Source: DASUPK01 sp963695805
Lineage (GTDB): Bacteria > Actinomycetota > Thermoleophilia > Solirubrobacterales > 70-9
DNA: 64,000 bases
NCBI GenBank assembly: GCA_963695805.1
Contig: CAVOHV010000003.1
Location: forward strand, 1 to 64,000
Direction of reading: 5' to 3'
Each line of letters starts with the position of its first letter. The first letter of the stretch is position 1. The position numbers and the translations under genes were made by a program. The notes beneath the pieces are model-generated. The model ran no database searches. It was given only the letters and a program-made list of their open reading frames with translations, and had not been told where the DNA came from. Positions 8,392 to 18,341 of the stretch are shown here, piece after piece.

Positions 8392-9648
8392 GTGGCAGAG
8401 GTGCTTCCCCTTCAGGCGGTTCACTACGACCTCGGCAGGGTCGGAGCGCTGGCCGACGTCGTCGCTCCTCCGTATGACGTGATCGACAACGCGCAGCGGG
8501 CCGAGCTCGCCGCGCGCTCGCCATACAACGTCGTCGAGCTCGACCTGCCGCGCGATCCAGGCGGGGGCGACCCGTACGAGCACGCCGCCGAGCTGCTCGC
8601 CCAGTGGACCGACGAGGGAGTCCTGACGCGGGATTCGGACCCGACGATCTGGGCACTCGAGCAGGACTACACGACGCCGGATGGCTCACGGCTCACTCGT
8701 CGCGGCTTGCTCGCGCGTGTCCGACTCGCTCCGTACGGCGAGGGGATCCGCCCCCATGAGCGGACCCAGCCGGGGCCCAAGGAGGACCGGCTGCGACTGA
8801 CCCGCGCCACCCGACACAACCTCTCCCCCATCTTCGCCCTCCATCCGGGCGACGCCTGGCGCCACCTCGAGCCGGTCCTCGGCGGCGAGCCCTGGGGTGA
8901 AGTGACCGATGGCGACGGGACGACCCACCGCGTCTGGCGGATCGAAGACCCGGCTGTCCACGAGGCGATCGCTACCGAGCTCGAGCCGGGCGAGCTGCTG
9001 ATCGCCGACGGCCACCACCGCTACGAGACCTCGCTCGCCTACCAGCGCGAGGTCGGTCCCGGCGGTCCCGCCGACTACGTCCTGATGGCCCTCGTCTCGC
9101 TCGAGGACCCCGGGCTGACCGTCTTTCCCACCCATCGCCTGATTTCGGGACTCGCCGACGATCCCGCCAAGCAGGAGGCCCTCGGCACCGGGCTGAAGGA
9201 GCTCTTCGAGGTCGATGAGGTCCCGAAAGATCAACTCGACCCCGACGGCGTGGAAGGAGTCGGCGTCTTCGGCTACCTCGACTCGCAATTCAATAGCGCC
9301 TACCGGCTGCGACTGGCCTCCAACCCGGCTCTTGATCGGGCGCTTGCGGGGCACTCCGAGGCCTACCGCACCCTCGACGCGGCCATCCTCGAGGAGCTCG
9401 TGCTGAAGGGGATCCTCGGGATGAGCACCGATGACATCGCGGCCAAGCGCGGCATCGGGTACACGCCGAGCATCGACGAGGCACTGGCCAAGCTCGACGC
9501 CGGCGACTACCAGGCCGAATTCCTGCTGCGCCCTACACCCGTCGATCAGGTCCGAGGTGTCGCCGCCGCCGGCGAGACGATGCCACCGAAGTCCACCTAC
9601 TTCTTCCCCAAGTTGCTGACCGGGCTGGTCTTCAACCCCCTGAGCTGA
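8392..9648 (+). CDS. DUF1015 family protein
   Basis: A 418-residue cytoplasmic protein with the family's diagnostic N-terminus (LGRVGALADVVAPPYDVID), the mid segment RPHERTQPGPKEDRL, the strongly conserved IADGHHRYETSLAY near residue 205, and the C-terminal PPKSTYFFPKLLTGLVFNPL. DUF1015 proteins are widespread in bacteria and archaea; I cannot give a secure biochemical role, though the family is usually chromosomal and conserved. The start is GTG directly downstream of tRNA-Pro. The next gene begins 30 nt later and the four genes to 11483 run in the same direction. Confidence 0.9.
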   Translation: MAEVLPLQAVHYDLGRVGALADVVAPPYDVIDNAQRAELAARSPYNVVELDLPRDPGGGDPYEHAAELLAQWTDEGVLTRDSDPTIWALEQDYTTPDGSRLTRRGLLARVRLAPYGEGIRPHERTQPGPKEDRLRLTRATRHNLSPIFALHPGDAWRHLEPVLGGEPWGEVTDGDGTTHRVWRIEDPAVHEAIATELEPGELLIADGHHRYETSLAYQREVGPGGPADYVLMALVSLEDPGLTVFPTHRLISGLADDPAKQEALGTGLKELFEVDEVPKDQLDPDGVEGVGVFGYLDSQFNSAYRLRLASNPALDRALAGHSEAYRTLDAAILEELVLKGILGMSTDDIAAKRGIGYTPSIDEALAKLDAGDYQAEFLLRPTPVDQVRGVAAAGETMPPKSTYFFPKLLTGLVFNPLS

Positions 9649-9678
9649 CCGCCTCGGCCCGTTGGATAAGGTCGGTTC

Positions 9679-10248
9679 GTGGTCAAGATCTACACGCGCA
9701 AGGGCGACGATGGCACCACCAGCCTCTGGTACGGCGGTCGCGTGCCCAAGACCGACGTGCGCACCGAGGCCTACGGATCGCTCGACGAGGCGAACTCGGC
9801 GCTCGGCGTGGCGCGGTCGCTCTGCAACCGAGACGAGCAGGCCGGCTTGTGCGAGACGATCCTCGCCCTCCAGCGGAATCTCTTCGTTGCGGGGGCCGAG
9901 CTGGCGACCGCTCCGGAGGCGGCGGAGCGGCTCGAGGGCGGCGTCAGCCGGATCACGGACGAGATGGTGGAGTCGGTCGAGGCCGACATCGACCGGTACA
10001 TGAGCCAGGTCGACCTCCCGCCCCACTTCGTCATTCCGGGCGGGACCGAGCTCTCGGCCGCGCTGGACGTCGCCCGCTCCGCGATCCGGCGGGCCGAGCG
10101 GCGCGTGGTCGAGCTGCGCGAGGCCGGCGGGCTCGCGTCCGACGTCGTCCTGCGCTACATCAACCGGGCCTCCGACCTCGCCTTCGCGTTGGCGCGTTTC
10201 ACGGACGAGGCAAACCCGCAGATCTTCGAGGGCAGGAGCGGGACCTGA
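9679..10248 (+). CDS. pduO: Cob(I)alamin adenosyltransferase, PduO type
   Basis: The enzyme transfers the adenosyl group of ATP to cob(I)alamin to make coenzyme B12. The 189-residue length and motifs fit the PduO family: N-terminal IYTRKGDDGTTSLWYGGR binds ATP, YGSLDEANSALG follows, and the C-terminal half has LDVARSAIRRAERRV and RYINRASDLAFALAR. No B12-dependent enzyme or other cobalamin gene is in the window, so the client is elsewhere. The start is GTG. The stop overlaps the next gene's ATG (TGATG), implying translational coupling. Confidence 0.95.
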   Translation: MVKIYTRKGDDGTTSLWYGGRVPKTDVRTEAYGSLDEANSALGVARSLCNRDEQAGLCETILALQRNLFVAGAELATAPEAAERLEGGVSRITDEMVESVEADIDRYMSQVDLPPHFVIPGGTELSAALDVARSAIRRAERRVVELREAGGLASDVVLRYINRASDLAFALARFTDEANPQIFEGRSGT

Positions 10249-10667
10249 TGCGACGTGCCGTCGTCCGCCGGCGCGAGGGCTACGAGCACGAGATCGAGAT
10301 GCGGGAGCACCGGCTGATCATCGACGAGCCGGTGGAGAAGGGCGGCACCGACCTGGGGCCGATGCCGTCCGAGTTGCTCGCCGCCTCGCTGGGGAGCTGC
10401 ACGGCGATCACGATGGAGATGTACGCCGCACGCAAGGAGTGGGGTCTCGGCACGGTCGAGGTGGCGGTCGACTTCACCGAGGCGACCGTGGACGACCCTC
10501 CCACGTTCGACGTACAGATCACCCTCGGCGCCCAGCTCAGCGACGAGAACCGCGATCGGCTGCTGACGATCGCCGGTAAGTGCCCGGTGCACAAGGCTCT
10601 GAAGGACCAGAACGTCCTGATCTACGACTCGCTCGAGTTCGTCGAGGACGTCGAGGACGAGGACTGA
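10248..10667 (+). CDS. OsmC-family peroxiredoxin-like protein
   Basis: A 139-residue OsmC/Ohr-fold protein that probably reduces organic peroxides. The two redox cysteines are visible in GSCTAITM (about residue 47) and GKCPVHKAL (about 110), the first preceded by the conserved MPSELLAASL. The start is the ATG that overlaps the adenosyltransferase stop; the frame is open further upstream but that part is antisense-like filler. The acidic end (EFVEDVEDED) is unremarkable. It is followed after 3 nt by the SDR gene. Confidence 0.92.
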   Translation: MRRAVVRRREGYEHEIEMREHRLIIDEPVEKGGTDLGPMPSELLAASLGSCTAITMEMYAARKEWGLGTVEVAVDFTEATVDDPPTFDVQITLGAQLSDENRDRLLTIAGKCPVHKALKDQNVLIYDSLEFVEDVEDED

Positions 10668-10670
10668 GCC

Positions 10671-11483
10671 ATGGATCTCGGCCTCAGCGGCCGCGCCTGC
10701 GTGGTCACCGGAGCCAGTCGCGGCATCGGCCGCGCCACTGCCCGGATGCTCTGCGCCGAGGGAGCGGACGTGCTGCTTGTCGCGCGCTCGGAGGAACGGC
10801 TGGTCCAGGCGGCGGACGAGTGCGTGGCGGCGGCGGAGGCAGGGGGCGGCCGCGCCGAGTCCCTGGCGATCGACGTCACGCAATCGGATGCAGGAGACCG
10901 GATCGTGCGGGAGGCGGACGAGCGTCTCGGCCAAGTGGACGTGCTTGTCAACAATGCGGGCACCGCCCGCCGGCGGGACCTCGACGAGGTTCCCGATGAG
11001 GACTGGTACGCAGCATGGGACCTGAACGTGATGGCGCCGATGCGGCTGATGCGGGCCGCAGCTCCGCCGATGGGCGATCGCGGCTGGGGCCGGATCGTCA
11101 ACGTCTCCAGTTCTTCAGGCAAGCGCCCGTCGGCGGCTATGCCGGAGTACTCCGTGGCGAAGGCCGCCGAGCTCTCCCTCTCGCGGCTGTTCGCTGACCG
11201 ATACGCCGCGCAGGGCGTCCTGATCAACGCAATCTGTCCCGGCGCGATCAAGTCCGAGCTCTGGACCGAGGATGGCGGCCTACTCGACCAGGTGATTGAG
11301 ATGGAGGGGCTGTCCAGCCGGGAGCAGGCACTCGAGGCCGCCGCGGCCGGGCGCCCCATCGGCCGGCTGGCCGAGATTGATGAGGTCGCGGGCGCCATTG
11401 TCTTTCTCTGCTCCGAGCAGGCCTCGTACACGTCTGGGGCAGCGTGGAGCGTCGATGGTGGAGTCGTCCAGATCATCATCTGA
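10671..11483 (+). CDS. Short-chain dehydrogenase/reductase
   Basis: A 270-residue Rossmann-fold oxidoreductase. The cofactor motif TGASRGIG is at residues 13-20, NNAG at 94-97, and the catalytic set is Ser (about 148), Tyr160 and Lys164 (YSVAK). Asp69 (AIDVT) and Arg39 (LLVARSEER) suggest NADP(H) use. The C-terminal GAAWSVDGGV is typical of classical SDRs of the FabG-like type. The substrate cannot be determined. It overlaps the start of the Nudix gene by about 29 nt. Confidence 0.9.
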   Translation: MDLGLSGRACVVTGASRGIGRATARMLCAEGADVLLVARSEERLVQAADECVAAAEAGGGRAESLAIDVTQSDAGDRIVREADERLGQVDVLVNNAGTARRRDLDEVPDEDWYAAWDLNVMAPMRLMRAAAPPMGDRGWGRIVNVSSSSGKRPSAAMPEYSVAKAAELSLSRLFADRYAAQGVLINAICPGAIKSELWTEDGGLLDQVIEMEGLSSREQALEAAAAGRPIGRLAEIDEVAGAIVFLCSEQASYTSGAAWSVDGGVVQIII

Positions 11484-12027
11484 TCTACGGGAGTTGCTGC
11501 TCGCCCCGGCGGACGCGGCGGAGCTCGAGGCGCACGGGCGCACGGAGGCGGCGGTGCTCGTCCCGATGCACGGATGGCCCGACAATCCCGGGCTCGTCTT
11601 CACCGAACGGCGCTCGGACCTGAAGCGCCATGCCGGCGAGATCTCCTTCCCAGGCGGGCGGCGCGACGAGGGCGAGGAGCTGATCGACACCGCCCTGCGG
11701 GAAGCCGACGAGGAGATCGGGCTCTCCCGCGACAACGTCGAGGTGGTGGGCGCCCTCCCCCCAATCGGGACCTTCGTCACCAACTACAAGGTCCACCCCT
11801 TCGTCGGCCTGATCGACGAGGGCATGCGCTTCGAGCCCAACCCCATGGAGGTGGAGAGCGTCCTGGTCGCCTCCCTCGACGACCTCGCCGCCGCCTACGA
11901 GAAACGGCGGCTGGTGCGGCGCGGGGTGCCGATCAAGACCGACACCTACCTGGCCGCCGACAAGCTGATCTGGGGGGCGACCGCCCGTATCCTGGCGATG
12001 CTGCTCGAGCGCCTCAACGCCAGATGA
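11455..12027 (+). CDS. Nudix hydrolase, CoA pyrophosphatase-like
   Basis: A 190-residue protein likely to cleave CoA or related nucleoside diphosphate derivatives. The Nudix box is complete: GGRRDEGEELIDTALREADEEIGL fits GX5EX7REUXEEXGU, preceded by ERRSDLKRHAGEISFPGG, the arrangement seen in NudL/CoA pyrophosphatases, and followed by PIGTFVTNYKVHPFVG. The start is placed at ATG 11455, inside the SDR reading frame; a GTG three bases on is equally possible. Its position in the SDR operon suggests co-transcription, not a shared pathway. Confidence 0.88.
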   Translation: MVESSRSSSDLRELLLAPADAAELEAHGRTEAAVLVPMHGWPDNPGLVFTERRSDLKRHAGEISFPGGRRDEGEELIDTALREADEEIGLSRDNVEVVGALPPIGTFVTNYKVHPFVGLIDEGMRFEPNPMEVESVLVASLDDLAAAYEKRRLVRRGVPIKTDTYLAADKLIWGATARILAMLLERLNAR

Positions 12028-12067
12028 TCACCGATGAGTTTGCGGACGACCGACCGTCTACAGGGAC

Positions 12068-12709
12068 ATGAGCAAAGTGAGAGCTCAAATCTCGATTTCG
12101 CTGGACGACTACGGCGCCGGACCGAATGAGAGCCGCGAGAACCCCCTCGGCGAGGGCGGCGAACAGCTACACGACTGGGTCGTCGAGCTGAAGTCCTGGC
12201 GTGAGCCCCATGGCATGGGGGGTGGCGTGGTCAACGCCAGCACTGCGGTGGTCGAGGAATCGCTGGCGAACGTCGGCGCAGAGATCATGGGGCGGGGCAA
12301 GTTCGGCCCTCCGGAGGGCGGCCCCTGGGGCGACGATTCCTGGCGAGGGTGGTGGGGTGAGGACCCGCCCTTCCACATGCCGGTCTTCGTCCTGACCCAC
12401 CACGAGCGCGACCCCCTGACGCTCTCCGACACGACCTTTCACTTCGTCACCGACGGGATCGAGTCGGCGCTCGCTCAGGCGAAGGAGGCAGCCGGCGAGG
12501 AGGACGTCATGCTCGGGGGCGGCCCCGACTCCATCAACCAGTACCTGGCGGCCGGGCTGGTCGATGAGATCGAACTCCACGTCGCCCCGATCCTGCTGGG
12601 GGGCGGCAAGCGACTCTTCGCCGGCGTCGGCCCAGATCTGAAGCTTGAAGAGCTCCGCGCGGTCGAGGCCCCCGGGGTAGCGCACCTCAAGTACCGCGTC
12701 GTGAAGTGA
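12068..12709 (+). CDS. Dihydrofolate-reductase-like (RibD C-terminal fold) protein
   Basis: A 213-residue protein of the RibD_C/DHFR-like family. It begins KVRAQISISLDDYGAG, has IMGRGKFGPPEGGPW in the cofactor-binding half, and the C-terminal GGPDSINQYLAAGLVDEIELHVAPILLGGGKRLF that defines the family. Such proteins are NADPH-dependent reductases of unknown substrate; only a minority act in riboflavin or folate synthesis, and no such genes are adjacent. It follows the Nudix gene by 40 nt and ends in a strong hairpin. A second, only distantly similar paralogue lies at 33033. Confidence 0.88.
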   Translation: MSKVRAQISISLDDYGAGPNESRENPLGEGGEQLHDWVVELKSWREPHGMGGGVVNASTAVVEESLANVGAEIMGRGKFGPPEGGPWGDDSWRGWWGEDPPFHMPVFVLTHHERDPLTLSDTTFHFVTDGIESALAQAKEAAGEEDVMLGGGPDSINQYLAAGLVDEIELHVAPILLGGGKRLFAGVGPDLKLEELRAVEAPGVAHLKYRVVK

Positions 12710-12711
12710 CG

Positions 12712-12747
12712 GGAGCGGCCGGCCCACCGACGCCGGCCGGCCGCTCC
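12712..12747. terminator. Bidirectional intrinsic terminator-like hairpin
   Basis: A perfect 12-bp inverted repeat, GGAGCGGCCGGC and GCCGGCCGCTCC, with a 12-nt loop sits between two convergent genes (stops at 12709 and 12767). The position fits a shared terminator for both strands. There is no long T-run, which is usual in high-GC actinobacteria. Confidence 0.75.
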
Positions 12748-12766
12748 TGCACTAGTCAGCTGATAG

Positions 12767-13612
12767 CTAGGCGTCCTTCTCGATCGGGACGTTCACCAGG
12801 TTCCCCCACTCGGTCCAGGACCCGTCGTAGTTCTTGACGTTGCCCTCCCCGAGCAGCTCGTGGAGGACGAACCAGGTGTGCGCCGAGCGCTCGCCGATCC
12901 GGCAGTAGGCGATGATCGGACTCCCGTCCTCGATCACGCCCTTGCCCTGGTAGAGCTCGCGCAATTCGTCCGCTGACTTGAAGGTCCCGTCCTCGCTCAC
13001 GGCCTGGGCCCAGGGCACCGAAGCGGCTCCGGGGATGTGGCCGGAGCGCTGGGCGCCCTCCTGCTCGTAGCCCGCCATCGCGATCAGCTCGCCGGAAAAC
13101 TCCTGGGGGCTGCGGACATCGACCAGGTTCGTATCCGAGCCGAGGGCGTTCAGCACCTCGTCGCGCTTCGCGCGGATCGCCTCATCGCCCGCCTTGGCCT
13201 CGAACGTCGCCTCGGGATGGGAGGGGACGTTCGAGCTGGTCGGGCGGTCCTCGGCGATCCACTTCTCCCGCGGGCCGTTGATCAGCTTGACCTTGTCGTG
13301 TCCGTAGTAGCGGAAGTACCAGTAGGTGTAGGCGGCGAACCAGTTGTTGCGGTCGCCGTAGAGGAGGACGGTGTGGTCGTTCGAGATCCCGCGGCTCCCC
13401 ATCAGCTTCCCGAACTCCTCCGGGCCGAGGAAGTCCCGCTTCACCTGGTCCTGGAGGTCCGTCTTCCAGTCGAACCCGATCGCTCCCGGGATGTGGGCCT
13501 CGGCGTACAGCGCCGGATTCTCGTCGACCTCCACGATCCGGATGTCGTCGTCCTCGAGGTGGTCGGCGACCCAGTCGGTCTCCACCAGCACGTCGTTTGC
13601 GTAGTCGGCCAT
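12767..13612 (-). CDS. Sulfurtransferase (two-domain rhodanese)
   Basis: A 281-residue tandem-rhodanese enzyme that moves sulfane sulfur from thiosulfate or 3-mercaptopyruvate to an acceptor. The inactive N-terminal domain (about 8-125) has DWKTDLQDQVKRDFL; the catalytic domain (about 145-278) holds Cys237 in the loop CRIGERS, the thiosulfate-type loop. It closely resembles mycobacterial CysA2/SseA-type proteins in length and motifs. The start is the ATG at 13612, nine codons inside the longest frame, because GAGAGG/GGAG lies just upstream. The upstream 100 nt are AT-rich for this genome and contain the palindrome CTGATCAG; this is the likely promoter. Confidence 0.93.
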   Translation of the reverse strand: MADYANDVLVETDWVADHLEDDDIRIVEVDENPALYAEAHIPGAIGFDWKTDLQDQVKRDFLGPEEFGKLMGSRGISNDHTVLLYGDRNNWFAAYTYWYFRYYGHDKVKLINGPREKWIAEDRPTSSNVPSHPEATFEAKAGDEAIRAKRDEVLNALGSDTNLVDVRSPQEFSGELIAMAGYEQEGAQRSGHIPGAASVPWAQAVSEDGTFKSADELRELYQGKGVIEDGSPIIAYCRIGERSAHTWFVLHELLGEGNVKNYDGSWTEWGNLVNVPIEKDA

Positions 13613-13738
13613 CGCTCCGCCTCTCTCTCGTGGCTCCAAAGTTAACTCTGTAATCCTGATCAGACTTTATCCAATTGGCTCGCGAGCCCGCCTGCCGCAT
13701 GCCTCAGACAGCCGGCGCGGCGTCCGCAGACCGGCGGT

Positions 13739-14239
13739 ATGGTTGCCGTGGGTATGGCGGAGAGGCGTTCGAAGGGCGAGGACACGGCGCGCGCGACTCG
13801 AGGCACCGCGCCGAGCGCAGCGAACATCAAGGATCTCGAGAAGTTCGAGGCCTCAGATCAGGCGAAGCGCCACCAGCCGTCAGACGTCGACGCAATGGGA
13901 CGCGACAAGCGCCGGGAGGTGGTCGGTCACTCCTACGGGCCCTCGGCGCGGAGCCAGATCATGTTCTTCGTGGCGGTGGGAGCCGTGGTTGTCGTCATCG
14001 TCGGCGGTTGGCTTGGGCTGGTCGCGCTCTTCGACAAGCCTCCGACCCACTACAAGGACAGCGCGCCTTGGTCGAGGACTGCGGCCAACGTCTCGCTCGC
14101 CGCTCAGCAGAACGCCAAGCCCGTCGATCCCGCGGAGCCCTGCGGAGAACCCGGAAACCCGTACCCGATCCCGCCGCAGAGTCCCTGCGCGCCGCCCTCG
14201 AAGGCGAACGCCTTCCAGGGCAACTCATCCGGCGACTAG
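13739..14239 (+). CDS. Single-pass membrane protein with proline-rich exterior
   Basis: Up to 166 residues: a charged cytoplasmic N-terminus rich in Lys, Arg and Glu (about 1-70), one membrane helix (about 75-98, MFFVAVGAVVVVIVGGWLGLVALF) and an exterior proline-rich tail with two cysteines (PAEPCGEPGNPYPIPPQSPC). No domain is recognised. A second start, ATG at 13754, is equally good; neither has a strong ribosome site. It overlaps the convergent gene's end by 15 nt. Coding status rests on the clean helix and intact frame. Confidence 0.65.
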   Translation: MVAVGMAERRSKGEDTARATRGTAPSAANIKDLEKFEASDQAKRHQPSDVDAMGRDKRREVVGHSYGPSARSQIMFFVAVGAVVVVIVGGWLGLVALFDKPPTHYKDSAPWSRTAANVSLAAQQNAKPVDPAEPCGEPGNPYPIPPQSPCAPPSKANAFQGNSSGD

Positions 14240-14713
14240 CCGCTCGATCCCGCCGGCTGAGCGAGCGGCCCAGCCGGGCTCACCGCGATCCCCGGTGAGC
14301 AGGGTCACCGGAATCCGCCACCTCTCTCCCGCCCGCTCGGTGATCCGGGCACCCTCCGCGAGCGTCTCGGCGTCCACCGATCCGGCAGCCTCGTAGGCGA
14401 AACCGCGCACGGGGCTGTCGACCAGCTTCTCCAGCAGGCTCTCCAGGCGTGGGCCGTGAATGACCGAGATCCCCTCCGGCTCACCGCTCACAGAGCCGAG
14501 CAGCCAGACGACCACGGCCACGTCTCCGCAGAGCTCGAGCACCGTTCCCGCTCGGTCCGGGTCTGCCTGAGCGGCTTCGATCTCGGCGGCCTCGATTGCT
14601 TCCAGACCGGCGGCCCGCCTGCTCGTGCCGCGCACCCGCCAGCCCAGCTGCGCCAGCTCCGCGCCGAGCTCGCGGCCGTGGCAGCCGCAGCCGACGATCA
14701 GCGCACGGGCCAA
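14225..14713 (-). CDS. Small Rossmann-fold NAD(P)-binding protein
   Basis: A 162-residue protein beginning ARALIVGCGCHGRELGAELA, a dinucleotide-binding beta-alpha-beta turn of the form GxGxxGxxxA/G, followed by RGTSRR as expected after strand 2. The rest (AVVVWLLGSVSG, YEAAGSVDAETL) resembles NAD-dependent epimerase-like proteins but is short and lacks a YxxxK pair, so it is probably non-catalytic or a truncated relative. The start is TTG immediately after the TAG stop of the small membrane gene (zero gap), so the two are translationally linked. Confidence 0.75.
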   Translation of the reverse strand: MARALIVGCGCHGRELGAELAQLGWRVRGTSRRAAGLEAIEAAEIEAAQADPDRAGTVLELCGDVAVVVWLLGSVSGEPEGISVIHGPRLESLLEKLVDSPVRGFAYEAAGSVDAETLAEGARITERAGERWRIPVTLLTGDRGEPGWAARSAGGIERLVAG

Positions 14714-15028
14714 CTACTCAGCGTCGACTTCGCCGTCCTCGGAGAACGGACCGCGACCGCGTGCCCTGATCGCCTGGTCCTCGCGAGCCTGGCGCTCGAC
14801 GTCCTCCTCGGTGATCTCCGGGGCGCCGCGCCTTCGCCGGTAGGCGTTCTGCGCCTCGATCATCTGCCGGACGTCATCGACCTCGTTCTGGGCCTCGACC
14901 TCGGGCGAACGGGTCGGCTTCCAGTCGATGATGTCGGCCACCCTGTTCCGTTCGAAGGCACGCGTGAGCGCGACCATGATCAAGAAGAGGAGGACGAGAA
15001 GCCCGAGCGTAAGGCCTATAAGGACCAT
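14714..15028 (-). CDS. Small membrane-anchored protein, unknown function
   Basis: A 104-residue protein: a single N-terminal membrane helix (VLIGLTLGLLVLLFLIMVAL) then a highly charged cytoplasmic tail rich in Glu and Arg that is probably helical. No family is recognised. It is divergent from the thiolase gene (30 nt between starts) and directly followed by the Rossmann gene with no spacer. The length, helix and coupling support coding. Confidence 0.65.
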   Translation of the reverse strand: MVLIGLTLGLLVLLFLIMVALTRAFERNRVADIIDWKPTRSPEVEAQNEVDDVRQMIEAQNAYRRRRGAPEITEEDVERQAREDQAIRARGRGPFSEDGEVDAE

Positions 15029-15058
15029 CTCCCAGCCCTGAGGCTACAGTGCCGAGCG

Positions 15059-16264
<1,206 letters not shown>

Positions 16265-16351
16265 CGGCTCGCTACACCGGCGCCGAGAGCTGCACGGCCA
16301 GGATTTAGCCCGGTGTCCAGGCGTTTGCAGCCTTCGATAGCCTCGCCAGGG

Positions 16352-17161
16352 ATGAGCGCGCCGGAATTGGCCAGTGTCGATGGACGAATAGTTGAAAGGG
16401 CGGAGGCGCGGATCCCGGCCGCTGATGACGGATTGCTCCGGGGCGACGGCGTCTTCGAGGTGATCCGTGTTTATCGCGGAAGGACCTTCGCCCTCGGTGA
16501 GCACCTCGACCGGCTAGAGCGCTCGGCGTCGGCGATCGACCTGCCCGTCGACCGCAAAGCCTTCGAGAGCGAAATCGCCGCCCTGCTCGCCGAGTTCGGC
16601 GCCAGCGACGCCCAGCTCAGGCTGGTCGCCACGCGCGGAGGCCGACGGCTCGCCTTCACCGAGAACCTGCCGCCCTATGCCGCGAAGGAGCGGATCAGGG
16701 TGTTGACCATCGTCTACGCCCCTAGCCTCATCCTGAACGGTGTCAAGTCCCTCTCCTACGCGGCGAACATGAAGGCGATCCGACTGGCCGAGTCTCGCGG
16801 CGCCGACGACGCAATCCTGGTCAGGCCCGACGGGGTGGTGCTCGAGGCGCCGACCTCGAGTGTCTTCTGGACGACGGGGGACGATCGTCTTCGCACGCCC
16901 AGCTTGGAAGTCGGCATCCTCGCCTCGATCACCCGGGACCGACTCGTCCGCGAGCTCGACGTCGAGGAGGGGAGCTTCCGGGTCGACGACCTCGAGGGGG
17001 CGAGTGAGGCGTTCCTCGCCTCCACGGTCCGCGAGGTTCAGGCCATCTCGGCAGTGAATGAGACAAAGTTGGCAGAATGTCCCGGCGGTCGGACCCAGGC
17101 AGCGGCCGAGGCGTTCTCCGCGATCCTCGATCGCGAGCTTGCCGCCTCTGCCTCGAGCTGA
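16352..17161 (+). CDS. Class IV aminotransferase (BCAT / aminodeoxychorismate lyase family)
   Basis: A 269-residue PLP enzyme. It shows the class IV landmarks: DDGLLRGDGVFEVIRVYRG near residue 30, the PLP lysine in NGVKSLSYAANMKA (about residue 130), and LEAPTSSVFW near residue 170. Family members include branched-chain and D-amino-acid aminotransferases and 4-amino-4-deoxychorismate lyase; sequence alone does not decide. The start is the ATG at 16352. The next gene starts 7 nt after the stop, so it is inside the acyl-CoA gene run, and a branched-chain amino acid role would fit that context. Confidence 0.88.
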   Translation: MSAPELASVDGRIVERAEARIPAADDGLLRGDGVFEVIRVYRGRTFALGEHLDRLERSASAIDLPVDRKAFESEIAALLAEFGASDAQLRLVATRGGRRLAFTENLPPYAAKERIRVLTIVYAPSLILNGVKSLSYAANMKAIRLAESRGADDAILVRPDGVVLEAPTSSVFWTTGDDRLRTPSLEVGILASITRDRLVRELDVEEGSFRVDDLEGASEAFLASTVREVQAISAVNETKLAECPGGRTQAAAEAFSAILDRELAASASS

Positions 17162-17168
17162 ACGCGAG

Positions 17169-18341
17169 TTGGACTTCCAGCTGACAGACGAGCAGCGCCT
17201 GATCTCCGAGACCGCGCGCGATTTCGCCGACAAGGAGATCGCGCCGCGCGTGCGGGAGAACGATCGCGCCGGCCGCTTCGACCGCGAGCTGGCCTCGATG
17301 ATCGGCGAGATGGGCTACCTCGGAGCGACCGTCTCGGAGGAGTACGGCGGCCGCAGCCTGGACTACCTGAGCTACGCGCTGATCGTCGAGCAGATCGGAC
17401 GCGCCGATTCATCGGCGCGGACGGTCGTCTCCGTGCAGACCTCGCTGGTCGCCGGATCCATCGAGCGCTGGGGCAGCGAGGAGCAGAAGCGCGAGTGGCT
17501 CCCCAGGCTGTGCTCCGGGGAGGCGCTCGGCTGCTTCGCCCTCACGGAACCCGACGCCGGGTCCGACCCGGCGGGCCTGCGCACTCGCGCCACCAAGACG
17601 GATTCGGGCTGGACGATCACGGGCAACAAGATGTGGATCTCGATGGGCAATGTCGCCGAGGTCGCCCTCGTCTTCGCCCAGACCGATCCGGGGAAGAGGC
17701 ACAAGGGCCTCGCATGCTTCCTCGTGCCGACGGCGAACGAGGGCTACAGCTCGGAGGAGATCCACGGCAAGCTCGGGCTGCGCGCATCCGACACCGCGGA
17801 GATCTCGCTCGACGAGATCGAGCTCGGAGAGGAGGCGATGCTCGGCGATGTGGGCGATGGCTTCAAGGTCGCAATGAGCGCTCTCGACAACGGGCGCTAC
17901 AGCGTGGCGGCGGGGTGCGTCGGGATCTGCGACGGCTGCGTCGACGCCTCGGTGTCGTATTCGAAGGAGCGCCAGCAGTTCGGCGTGCCGATCGCGAGCT
18001 TCCAGCTCGTCCAGGAGCTGATCGCGGACATGATCGTGAAGCGGGACGCCGCGAGGCTGCTGGTCTACCGCGCCGGTGAGCTGAAGGACCGGGGCGTTCG
18101 CAACACCGTCGAGACCTCGATCGCCAAGTACTACGCGACCGAGGCGGCGGTCGACTGCGCCAACGCCGCGATCCAGGTGCATGGGGGGTCGGGCTACGTC
18201 GACGACTACCCGGTCGAGCGCTACCTGCGCGACGCGCGGGTGACCACCCTGTACGAGGGCACCTCCCAGATCCACAAGCTGATCATCGGCCGGGACGCCA
18301 CCGGGATCAACGCGATGGTTCCCCCGTCATCTGAACAGTGA
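17169..18341 (+). CDS. Acyl-CoA dehydrogenase
   Basis: A 390-residue FAD enzyme catalysing alpha-beta dehydrogenation of acyl-CoA. All standard elements are present: N-terminal helical domain from FQLTDEQRLISETARDFA, the FAD/substrate segment CFALTEPDAGSDPAGL, WTITGNKMWISMGNVA, and the C-terminal IQVHGGSGYVDDYPVERYLRDAR followed by the catalytic Glu in LYEGTSQIHKL. The start is TTG 7 nt after the upstream stop. Overall similarity is of the short-chain/butyryl type. The stop overlaps the next GTG start (GTGA), giving tight coupling. Confidence 0.95.
   Translation: MDFQLTDEQRLISETARDFADKEIAPRVRENDRAGRFDRELASMIGEMGYLGATVSEEYGGRSLDYLSYALIVEQIGRADSSARTVVSVQTSLVAGSIERWGSEEQKREWLPRLCSGEALGCFALTEPDAGSDPAGLRTRATKTDSGWTITGNKMWISMGNVAEVALVFAQTDPGKRHKGLACFLVPTANEGYSSEEIHGKLGLRASDTAEISLDEIELGEEAMLGDVGDGFKVAMSALDNGRYSVAAGCVGICDGCVDASVSYSKERQQFGVPIASFQLVQELIADMIVKRDAARLLVYRAGELKDRGVRNTVETSIAKYYATEAAVDCANAAIQVHGGSGYVDDYPVERYLRDARVTTLYEGTSQIHKLIIGRDATGINAMVPPSSEQ

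Noticed and set aside
12767..13645. Open frame on the plus strand opposite the sulfurtransferase
   Set aside because: Mirror of a well-supported gene; no family features.
14456..15058. 200-residue N-terminal extension of the thiolase
   Set aside because: It runs through two minus-strand genes and lacks domain sense; the standard thiolase N-terminus starts at the GTG 15059.
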